From positions 1-41,521 of the forward strand of contig CAJYXJ010000066.1 of assembly GCA_913778085.1 (NCBI GenBank): 41,521 bases of DNA, given 5' to 3'. The notes under the pieces were generated by a model. The model did not search any database and had not been told where the DNA came from. It saw only the letters and a program-made list of their open reading frames with translations. Source of the DNA: an uncultured Chryseobacterium sp. GTDB lineage: Bacteria; Bacteroidota; Bacteroidia; Flavobacteriales; Weeksellaceae. A program made the position numbers and the translations under genes. This document shows positions 1 to 6,542 of the stretch, in pieces; the first letter of the stretch is position 1, and the number at the start of each line of letters is the position of its first letter.

Positions 1-171
1 GTAAAATATTTTTTATACCTTGCCAACTATTGGCAGAAAGGTCTGAACTATATGTTTTTATTCGCATTTAAACAATATAAACCCTTTCTGCCTATTTTTA
101 AAAAAATAATTCAAACAGCTTCTAAAAATTTCGATCCTTTCAGAAAAGTATTAATTGGCTTTTATAAATAA
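1..171 (+). CDS. C-terminal end of an unrecognised protein (partial)
   Basis: Frame 1 is open from the first base of the window through 56 codons to a TAA at 169-171. The encoded tail is rich in aromatic and basic residues (for example the stretch QYKPFLPIFKK and the end RKVLIGFYK), as seen in the C-termini of some membrane-associated enzymes such as glycosyltransferases. No family can be assigned from so short a piece. An AT-rich chance opening of this length is possible, so this is a modest-confidence call. The 98 bases between this stop and the next gene hold only a weak TAnnTTTG-like box near 232-239. Confidence 0.4.
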   Translation, partial: VKYFLYLANYWQKGLNYMFLFAFKQYKPFLPIFKKIIQTASKNFDPFRKVLIGFYK

Positions 172-269
172 TATGACAACAGATCTTACCAACAATTATC
201 CTATTTCTGCGAAAATTAATTTTAGAGAAGATATTTGCAGCGAGTTTCATTATTAACAAACAAGAAAAC

Positions 270-806
270 ATGAGCCTACAGGATATTTACCAAACCACTA
301 TACAATTTGCGGCACAGAAGCATGCCAAGATCAATCAGACCATTCCGGGGACCAATCTTCCGTACGTTGTTCACCTCAGCAACGTAGCGATGGAAATTAT
401 GATTGCTGCCGGACAATCGGAATCTTTTAATAGCGGGTTTGCTGTTCAGCTGGCATTGCTTCATGATGTTCTGGAAGATACCGATGCTACTTTCGAAGAG
501 CTGAGCGAAAAATTCGGGAAAGCGGTTGCCGAAGGTGTTCTGGCACTGACTAAAAATGCGGAGCTTACGAAAGATGAAAGGATGGCCGACAGCCTGGAAA
601 GAATCAGGCAGCAGCCTCAGGAAGTCTGGGCCGTAAAGCTGGCAGACCGGATCACCAATCTGCAGAAACCTCCGCATTTCTGGACTGCGGAGAAGATTGA
701 AAAGTACAGACAGGAAGCGATGGTGATTCTTAAGGAACTCCTTGGCGGAAACACTTATCTGGAAAACCGGCTGCAAAGAAAAATTCAGGAATATAACGCA
801 GATTAA
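270..806 (+). CDS. HD-domain protein, single-domain (p)ppGpp hydrolase-like
   Basis: This 178-residue protein resembles the isolated hydrolase domain of RelA/SpoT enzymes (Mesh1/small alarmone hydrolase type), which removes the 3'-pyrophosphate of (p)ppGpp using Mn2+. Seen in the sequence: His35 in HLSNVA, the metal-binding HD pair H65-D66 in LLHDVLEDTDAT with the following E69-D70, and Asp126 in KLADRITNL. These match the order H...HDxxED...D of the family. The synthetase and TGS regions of full-length RelA/SpoT are absent, so no alarmone synthesis is expected. It is cytoplasmic and lies five bases ahead of the next gene, suggesting co-transcription. Substrate is inferred; nucleotide or NADPH phosphatase activity, reported for some Mesh1 relatives, is an alternative. 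Confidence 0.8.
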   Translation: MSLQDIYQTTIQFAAQKHAKINQTIPGTNLPYVVHLSNVAMEIMIAAGQSESFNSGFAVQLALLHDVLEDTDATFEELSEKFGKAVAEGVLALTKNAELTKDERMADSLERIRQQPQEVWAVKLADRITNLQKPPHFWTAEKIEKYRQEAMVILKELLGGNTYLENRLQRKIQEYNAD

Positions 807-811
807 TTGAA

Positions 812-1369
812 ATGAAACCAACCTTCTTCCCAACTCCTCAGGAATTCCGCCAATGGCTTGAGAAAAACCATCAGACCGAAAAGGAATTATTGGTCGGATT
901 TTATAAAGTCGGAACCGGAAAACCTTCGATGACCTGGCCGGAATCGGTGGAGCAGGCTTTATGTTTCGGATGGATCGACGGGGTGAGAAGATCGATTGAT
1001 GAGGAAAGCTACAGCATCCGGTTTACCCCCAGAAAACCGACCAGCATCTGGAGTGCCGTCAATATCCGGAAAATAGAGGAACTCACTAAAACCGGACTGA
1101 TGACTGAAGCCGGACTGAAAGCTTTTGAACTTAGAAAAGAAGAAAGATCGGCCATTTATTCCCACGAAAAAGAAGCGGCTTCCCTAAGTCCCGAATTTGA
1201 AGATCTATTTAAAGCTAACAAAAAAGCCTGGGAGTTTTTCATTACTCAGGCGCCATCTTACCAAAAAGTAATGCGGCACTGGATCATGAGCGCTAAACAG
1301 GAAAAAACCAGAGCGTCAAGACTGGAAAAGACGATCCGGGAAAGTGAAGCAGGGAAAAGAGTGATGTAA
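812..1369 (+). CDS. YdeI/OmpD-associated family protein
   Basis: The 185-residue product carries the hallmark of the YdeI/OmpD-associated family: an N-terminal domain with a PTPQEFRQWLEKNH start, the core ALCFGWIDGVRRSIDE and the FTPRKPTSIWSAVNIRKIE segment, then a helical C-terminus of the OmdA type (about residues 125-180: a KAWEFF segment and QAPSYQKVMRHWIMSAKQEKT). Family members are small cytoplasmic proteins of unclear biochemical role; some annotations link them to bacteriocin protection, but no enzymatic motif is visible here. It follows the HD gene by five bases and precedes a small membrane-protein gene by two, so the three probably form an operon. The family call is firm, the function open. 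Confidence 0.85.
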   Translation: MKPTFFPTPQEFRQWLEKNHQTEKELLVGFYKVGTGKPSMTWPESVEQALCFGWIDGVRRSIDEESYSIRFTPRKPTSIWSAVNIRKIEELTKTGLMTEAGLKAFELRKEERSAIYSHEKEAASLSPEFEDLFKANKKAWEFFITQAPSYQKVMRHWIMSAKQEKTRASRLEKTIRESEAGKRVM

Positions 1370-1371
1370 AG

Positions 1372-1764
1372 ATGATTGAGTTTTTAAGTGTACTTTCTGT
1401 TTTTTTAGGGCTGTCCAATCTCTATTACTTTCTATTTTTCAGACGAAAAAAGAAAAATCAGCGGGCCTCCGTTTTCTTTTCCGTCATCTTTGGACTCAGT
1501 ATTTTGCTGGGGATTATTGTAGCTGTAAAAAATTCAGACTTTTCAATCGACTCTATTTTTGAAAGCATTGTATTTGTGCTCCTCATCAGTATTCTGATTC
1601 CGGGATATTTTTTTATGCTTTTCGGAATCAATTCATTGCTGGAACATATTCCAATCGTGCGCGGCTACTTTTCTTATAACGTTATTTTCTCCGTATTGAC
1701 TATCAGCTTATCCGTATTCTATTACTTTATCAGCCTATTAATCCTGACATTGGACTACTTTTAA
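1372..1764 (+). CDS. Small hydrophobic membrane protein, unrecognised
   Basis: This 130-residue protein is almost entirely membrane: hydrophobic stretches at about residues 4-24, 34-52, 62-90 and 100-128 give about four predicted transmembrane helices, with a basic loop (RRKKKNQR) after the first. I do not recognise a family and see no catalytic motif. Its ATG lies two bases past the stop of the upstream YdeI-type gene, which supports a genuine co-translated gene rather than a chance ORF. The next gene starts 34 bases downstream. Confidence 0.6.
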   Translation: MIEFLSVLSVFLGLSNLYYFLFFRRKKKNQRASVFFSVIFGLSILLGIIVAVKNSDFSIDSIFESIVFVLLISILIPGYFFMLFGINSLLEHIPIVRGYFSYNVIFSVLTISLSVFYYFISLLILTLDYF

Positions 1765-1798
1765 TAACTTTAATAATTACTATCTAAATTAATAATTC

Positions 1799-2548
1799 AT
1801 GGACGATGACTTAAACAATAAACTAAATTTACATGCAGCCGGTGCAACGGTGAGGCATACTTCTGCTTTTCATCACCTGGAAACTTACCGTAACAATTTT
1901 GAGCTTAGCAAAGAATTTATAGATCAATGGGTACTTCCGCTGTATATGAACATCAGAAATATACATGACCAGTCATGGGTAAATTATCTGATTCAACATA
2001 AAGAAGACATCACCGAGGACATCACACTAGCACTTTTAGGGGATTTCAACTGGCGAACAAGAACGGTCGGTGCCTATCTCTCCGCTTTGAAAGGATACCG
2101 CCATCAGGTTGAGCTGATCGGAACCCACTTGCTGAAAAGTGAAGTCTGTTATGCCGGAGACTTATATGCAGTTGTCCTAGCATATTACAATGAGCCTGAA
2201 ACGGTCGCCTATCTGAACAGCTACCTGGACTATTACCTGCAGAAGCCCGAACTTTATTTTGACCAGGAAGCAGTGCTGGAAACTATTGCTTATCTGGATA
2301 CAGTTAATAACACAACCCATCTTTCCAGGCACTTAAACCAATGGAATGCCATGCTCGAAAGCAGAGGTGAACTTTCACGAATCAGGAATATCCAGATTGC
2401 AAGAATTATAGAAGAGCAGGAAGGCAAGGATCATGCTCAGAAATTTTTAAAAAGCCTGAACCACGTTATTGTAAATCCTGAACTCAATACTAAAGCTGTA
2501 GCAGAACAGGTTAAATTTTTAACAGAACTGAAAGCCTGTTTTGATTAA
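1799..2548 (+). CDS. DUF6000-like protein
   Basis: A 249-residue soluble, mostly helical protein. The centre (residues about 60-130) has the conserved-looking signature LLGDFNWRTRTVGAYLSALK, then IGTHLLKSEVCYAGDLYAVVLAYYNEPETVAYL, which I associate with the DUF6000 family (HEAT-like helical proteins of unknown role, often seen near polymorphic-toxin or immunity genes). No signal peptide and no catalytic motif are seen. It stands alone between a small membrane protein and an orphan Imm22-type gene and is followed by a perfect 16-bp inverted repeat (2601-2633) that could end its transcript. Family assignment is from memory of the signature, so moderately sure. Confidence 0.6.
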   Translation: MDDDLNNKLNLHAAGATVRHTSAFHHLETYRNNFELSKEFIDQWVLPLYMNIRNIHDQSWVNYLIQHKEDITEDITLALLGDFNWRTRTVGAYLSALKGYRHQVELIGTHLLKSEVCYAGDLYAVVLAYYNEPETVAYLNSYLDYYLQKPELYFDQEAVLETIAYLDTVNNTTHLSRHLNQWNAMLESRGELSRIRNIQIARIIEEQEGKDHAQKFLKSLNHVIVNPELNTKAVAEQVKFLTELKACFD

Positions 2549-2600
2549 TAGAATCATCACTTTAAAGCTATAAATAAGCAACTGACAGAGATAAATGAGT

Positions 2601-2633
2601 AAACCTCATAGGTTTTGAAAACCTATGAGGTTT
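2601..2633. repeat. Perfect 16-bp inverted repeat between genes
   Basis: The arms at 2601-2616 (AAACCTCATAGGTTTT) and 2618-2633 are exact reverse complements around a single G, giving a long hairpin on either strand. It lies 53 bases after the DUF6000-like gene. There is no long T run next to it, so it is a poor classical terminator. Similar AACCTCATAGGTTTT hairpins recur between genes in Chryseobacterium-type genomes, so it may be a dispersed element. Confidence 0.7.
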
Positions 2634-2661
2634 CTAGAACTCCAATCGATATTGTTGGTAA

Positions 2662-2696
2662 TTGTCTGGTTTTTCCCTTAGATTGTCATACCTTTG
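2662..2696 (+). promoter_or_regulatory. Candidate sigma-A promoter of the Imm22-like gene
   Basis: TACCTTTG at 2689-2696 fits the Bacteroidetes -7 consensus TAnnTTTG exactly, and a TTG at 2662-2664 sits 24 bases upstream, one base outside the usual 17-23 spacing. The box is 26 bases ahead of the ATG at 2723. Confidence 0.55.
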
Positions 2697-2722
2697 AAGC
2701 TTTAATTTAGCAATCGACAGAT

Positions 2723-3115
2723 ATGGAAACATTAGATTTTTGGGTAGGAAATTTTCAGAGTGAGGAAGATTTTTATGATTTTGTAGAGGAAGATGAAAAC
2801 TATTATCTCCTGGAAGAATCAGATGACATCCATATTTCGAAATTTGCGGCTTCGCAGGATACGGTCTGGCTGGACCATGACTTTGTAGAATACGGTTTTG
2901 AAGGCGGAAACCGTACCATTTATGAAAAGTTCTCCGATTATTCCTTTGCCGAGCAATGGCTCCCAATCCTGGTGAACAGGCTGAATGAAATCAACCTGAA
3001 ATTTGAAGTGAACTGCATTATCTTTCTAAACCGCGGGCAGGTTCCGAAACCGGTTTCCGTAGAGGACGATTTTTTCTCGCTGGCCTATGTGGGCGGGATT
3101 GAATTCAGTGTCTGA
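2723..3115 (+). CDS. Imm22-like immunity protein
   Basis: The 130-residue acidic protein begins METLDFWVGNFQSEEDFYDF, the WVGNF-S-E-FxxY/F start I associate with the Imm22 family of polymorphic-toxin immunity proteins, followed by an acidic stretch (VEEDENYY), an HDFVEYGFE segment and a beta-rich end (NCIIFLNRGQV). Such proteins neutralise a cognate secreted toxin by direct binding in the cytoplasm. No toxin gene lies beside it, so it would be an orphan immunity gene, perhaps protecting against rivals. A good TAnnTTTG promoter precedes it. Two bases separate its stop from the next ATG, so the pair is probably co-translated. Alternative: an unrelated small alpha/beta protein. Confidence 0.6.
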   Translation: METLDFWVGNFQSEEDFYDFVEEDENYYLLEESDDIHISKFAASQDTVWLDHDFVEYGFEGGNRTIYEKFSDYSFAEQWLPILVNRLNEINLKFEVNCIIFLNRGQVPKPVSVEDDFFSLAYVGGIEFSV

Positions 3116-3117
3116 GC

Positions 3118-3675
3118 ATGAAAGAAAATATTGCTAATCATCAAAATCTCCTGAGCGTTTTTGCCATACTCATAAAATATGGAATCATCACAAATAAAGA
3201 GATTACGGATTGGGCGGATAGTATTCTGGCTTCGGAAGCAGCTTCCGATTATGCATTCATTGAAATTTCCACCTCAACCAGTACCTATGACCTGATTAAA
3301 ATTCTTGAAAAAAATGCGATGAATAAAAATCCTGAAATGGTATGCCGGGCCATTTTAGGAATTGTCTATCATTTGCTTACAAAGCAACTCATCGCATTTA
3401 AAGACAGCCTGAAGGTGGTTTCTGAAATTTCATACGAAGAAAAACTTACGGAAGACGAACAGTTCCTGCTGTATGGTTATTCAGAATCTTCTTCCTATGA
3501 ACTTCAGGGGGTATATGAAAGTTTTCGCCTCTACAGGGAAAACTTTTTTGAATTTCTAAGTCTCTATAAAAATTTTACTTTAACAAACCACAGGGAATGG
3601 TCTTCCATCCATGAAACACTATTGACTGAACTTTCCGAAAAACTTGAAATGGTAAAAGGAAATTATCCTTACTAA
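3118..3675 (+). CDS. Unrecognised helical protein coupled to the Imm22-like gene
   Basis: A 185-residue soluble, predominantly helical and acidic protein with no signal peptide and no motif I recognise. It starts two bases after the stop of the Imm22-like gene (TGAGCATG), a spacing typical of translational coupling, so a related role (for instance a second immunity protein) is a reasonable inference but is not shown by its own sequence. The 218 bases downstream, up to the phosphatase gene, hold no other gene. Confidence 0.6.
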   Translation: MKENIANHQNLLSVFAILIKYGIITNKEITDWADSILASEAASDYAFIEISTSTSTYDLIKILEKNAMNKNPEMVCRAILGIVYHLLTKQLIAFKDSLKVVSEISYEEKLTEDEQFLLYGYSESSSYELQGVYESFRLYRENFFEFLSLYKNFTLTNHREWSSIHETLLTELSEKLEMVKGNYPY

Positions 3676-3878
3676 AAATGTTTCACCGTTTTATATGATC
3701 CGGAAATAGTCAGCTTTCAAAAGACAGCAAAATTACGGTATTGATGAAGCAGTAAAGCAGTTTACTCCCGATTATTAAAACGGTATTTTATCAGACGGCC
3801 TAACGGGTTGATTCTTTTATTTCTGGTTAAATTTTAATCCAATTATTTCAGATACGTTAACCGCAATAACAAAATCCT

Positions 3879-3886
3879 TATTTTTG
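3879..3886 (+). promoter_or_regulatory. Candidate TAnnTTTG promoter box of the PP2C-like gene
   Basis: TATTTTTG matches TAnnTTTG and ends seven bases before the ATG at 3894, so the mRNA would have almost no leader. A TTA at 3857-3859 is the nearest match to a -33 TTG, 19 bases away. Confidence 0.5.
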
Positions 3887-3893
3887 TGGTTCC

Positions 3894-4628
3894 ATGAATA
3901 TTTACTCTGCCTTACAGATTGGCGATTACCACCTCAACCACTGTGAAGATTTCCTGATCATCAAATCCATTGGAAGTCATAAAATACTCTGTGCGGTTAT
4001 GGATGGCTGTTCTACAGCTATGGAAAGCCAGTTTGCTTCTGCTCTTACCGGAAAAATCCTCCGGAAAATCGCTCTTGGGAAAAGTTATGAAGAAATGTAC
4101 CGTAAAGACCGCCGGGATACGCTTGAAGAAGAGTTACAAGAAATTATGAAACAGCTCTTTAATGAAATTATTGCCGTAAAAAACACATTGTTTTTAGATG
4201 AAAAAGAACTGCTGACGACGCTGCTCATTCTTTTATATGACCAAAAAGAAAATAAGGGAATTGTTTTTTGCATCGGCGACGGGCTGGTCTGCATTAACGG
4301 AAAAATCGCTGAATTTGAAAATGGCAACAAGCCTGATTATTTTGCCTATCATCTTAAAGAAGATTTTGAAAACTGGTATCAAAATCAGACCCAGATCATT
4401 ATTTTTGATGACCTTCAGGACATTTCTATTGCTACCGATGGCATCAGTACATTTTCTAAGATGAGAAAAGCAGATGCAGAGGAAAATATTCATCCGGTTG
4501 AGTATATTTGCATCGATAAGGAATATTACAATTCCGAAGAAATGCTTTTCCGGAAACTGAAAAAACTGGAACATCATTATGGAATGAAACCAACGGATGA
4601 TCTGGCTGTGATAAGAATTATAAAATAA
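3894..4628 (+). CDS. PP2C-like serine/threonine phosphatase
   Basis: The 244-residue protein has the metal-site landmarks of PP2C (PPM) phosphatases: HCEDF near residue 18 (usual NQD), AVMDGCSTAMESQFAS (usual VxDGhGG) near residue 36, ELLTTLLILLY in place of the GTT segment near residue 103, FCIGDGLVCI (GDS equivalent), SIATDGISTF (SDG equivalent) near residue 180 and TDDLAVIRI at the end (DN/DD metal ligands). It should dephosphorylate phosphoserine/phosphothreonine in a Mn2+/Mg2+-dependent way in the cytoplasm. It is shorter and more divergent than standard PP2C, so activity is inferred. Six bases separate it from the next gene. No partner kinase lies in the window. Confidence 0.75.
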   Translation: MNIYSALQIGDYHLNHCEDFLIIKSIGSHKILCAVMDGCSTAMESQFASALTGKILRKIALGKSYEEMYRKDRRDTLEEELQEIMKQLFNEIIAVKNTLFLDEKELLTTLLILLYDQKENKGIVFCIGDGLVCINGKIAEFENGNKPDYFAYHLKEDFENWYQNQTQIIIFDDLQDISIATDGISTFSKMRKADAEENIHPVEYICIDKEYYNSEEMLFRKLKKLEHHYGMKPTDDLAVIRIIK

Positions 4629-4634
4629 ACACCC

Positions 4635-5291
4635 ATGAAAACATTTACCCTTACAGGCGGCGCGAGGATCGGAAGAGCCAATGCCACCTATCCTTTTGCA
4701 AAACTGTATGCTGATGAAAATATGCTGAAAATAAATGCCTCCCTCGTAGGAAATCTTATTTTTCAGCCACAGGATATTATCTCAATAAAACCTTATGCTT
4801 CGGTTCCGATAATCGGAAAAGGAATCAAGATTCTACACAGGGTTGACAATTACAACAAACATGTGGTTTTCTGGACTATGACCGATCCTGAGACTGTTAT
4901 CGGTGAAATTGAAAAGACGGGATTTCTGGAAAAAACAAAATTTCCTTTATCTGAAAAAGATCTACATATCATTCAGCAGCAAAGACAGGGTGGATTTCCG
5001 TTGAAGCCGTGGGTGAAAGTTCTTTTTCCCATCGTCTGGAATTTCCTTTTCCTATATGATTTTATCCCTTTCTTTTTGGGCAAGGATGAAGGAAATCCTT
5101 TTGGTTTCGGAGTGTATTCAGCCTTAGGTTTGCTTTTCGCCGCCGCTTTGCTCACCTTAATTTCGGAAGGTTTCCGGAAACTGATTTTAAAGGAAGGCAA
5201 AACACTGGATGATGTAAAGAAATCTGCCGTCTTTATCTTAATAATCAGCGGAATCATGTTTGCCGCCTTTCTTACATTTGCTTTATCCTAA
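4635..5291 (+). CDS. Membrane protein with N-terminal PH-like region, unrecognised
   Basis: The 218-residue protein has a soluble, beta-rich N-terminal part of about 110 residues (repeated short strands such as KLYADENMLKINASLVG and DIISIKPYAS, reminiscent of bacterial PH-like folds) followed by about three transmembrane helices near residues 130-150, 158-178 and 195-217. I do not recognise a named family. Its start, six bases after the phosphatase stop, indicates one operon, so the phosphatase may act on or with it; that is inference only. Confidence 0.6.
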   Translation: MKTFTLTGGARIGRANATYPFAKLYADENMLKINASLVGNLIFQPQDIISIKPYASVPIIGKGIKILHRVDNYNKHVVFWTMTDPETVIGEIEKTGFLEKTKFPLSEKDLHIIQQQRQGGFPLKPWVKVLFPIVWNFLFLYDFIPFFLGKDEGNPFGFGVYSALGLLFAAALLTLISEGFRKLILKEGKTLDDVKKSAVFILIISGIMFAAFLTFALS

Positions 5292-5401
5292 ATCATCGGA
5301 ATAGAAAAAATACTTATGATCATGAGGATGAATATCTATGAAGATATATCAGATAAAATTTCCGAATACAGGCTGTCCGTCTTTACTTACGGACGTAAGC
5401 T

Positions 5402-6373
5402 CTATTTCACCGGTTCATAAAAATATGGAGGCCTTGCTCCCATAGGAGGAATCACGAAAGTGCCTTTATTTGAAAAATAAGTTGAGAACCCATCTTCTTT
5501 GTTTGCCTGGTCCGGGTAAAAAATGATTTCCACCGATTTTATTTTACCGGAGTTATTCTGGATTGTATCAATTTCGAAAGATTCAAATGTAAACGGTTCG
5601 TCCGGAAAATCGTAGTAGGTTATCTTTTTTTTACCAAAGTCAATATAGGCATTATTAGCTTTATCCCTGAATAGTTTCTGTTTTTGAAAATAATTTTCGA
5701 TATCCTCTTTATTATCAAACGGAATAAAAGCTGCTTTGGGATTCGCAAACATATCATCACTGACGGAGTCGGTACTTAATCCGAGAAGAGTAAGCTTATT
5801 TCCTTTAAATTGAAAATAAAAATGGTAGGTATTATACTGACCTTTTGATATCCCTACCGCAGAGAAATTGCAGGATGTTTCGAGCTGTCTGTTTTTTTTA
5901 AAGAACGATTCAGGATGCGAGGTATAGGTATTGTCAAAATCTTTTAAAGAAAAGCCCCCATTATTCTGCCTGATGAAAAATCCGGTTTTGGAAAATTCAA
6001 AATCCCCTAAATATTCGGGAGAATCGGTAATATTTATATTCTCAAAAATATCCTGGCCAAACCGATCGATTTCGTCTCTTATACTTGAACTGATCCTGAG
6101 GATTGGGTAGGGTCCGTCATGGAAAAAAAGCATCATTCCTAATTTCGGATCGATATATTGATCAATATTTTCAGCTTTATGAGAATTAAAATCTTTAATA
6201 AAATTTTTAAAAACAATTAGAGAATCTTCTTTCACATTTTCTTTCATTCCCTTCATAGATTTCCTTATCTGATTTTTTTCTGTATGATCTTTTTCACTTG
6301 AACTAAAAAAGAAAACTCCTAAGATTATAAGAGTAAAAAATGTAATAAGAATATATATTTTTGTTTTTTTCAT
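5402..6373 (-). CDS. Membrane-anchored or exported protein, unrecognised
   Basis: The 323-residue protein begins MKKTKIYILITFFTLIILGV, a clear N-terminal membrane anchor or signal sequence without a lipobox Cys, so it probably sits in the periplasm tethered to the inner membrane. The rest is a soluble region rich in Phe, Asp and Asn with short beta strands; no catalytic motif is evident. Codon use is AT-rich like its neighbours. It is transcribed alone, convergent with the upstream + strand genes; a short hairpin (5375-5394, GTCCGT/ACGGAC) lies between. Function unknown. Confidence 0.65.
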   Translation of the reverse strand: MKKTKIYILITFFTLIILGVFFFSSSEKDHTEKNQIRKSMKGMKENVKEDSLIVFKNFIKDFNSHKAENIDQYIDPKLGMMLFFHDGPYPILRISSSIRDEIDRFGQDIFENINITDSPEYLGDFEFSKTGFFIRQNNGGFSLKDFDNTYTSHPESFFKKNRQLETSCNFSAVGISKGQYNTYHFYFQFKGNKLTLLGLSTDSVSDDMFANPKAAFIPFDNKEDIENYFQKQKLFRDKANNAYIDFGKKKITYYDFPDEPFTFESFEIDTIQNNSGKIKSVEIIFYPDQANKEDGFSTYFSNKGTFVIPPMGARPPYFYEPVK

Positions 6374-6542
6374 GGTTAAAGTTTCTGCTTCTTTCTTATC
6401 CTAAAACTTAAATAATAATTGTAAAGCAATGATGCTTCAGCAAGTCTAGCATGACAATTTTATTACTAAATACAATATCTAAATAATAGATCTGTAATGA
6501 TGTAATGCTAAATCTACCGAAGCATCGTGATTTTTTATAAGT

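Noticed and set aside
5375-5394. Terminator between convergent genes
   Set aside because: Six-base stem with eight-base loop and no T run on either strand; too weak to call.
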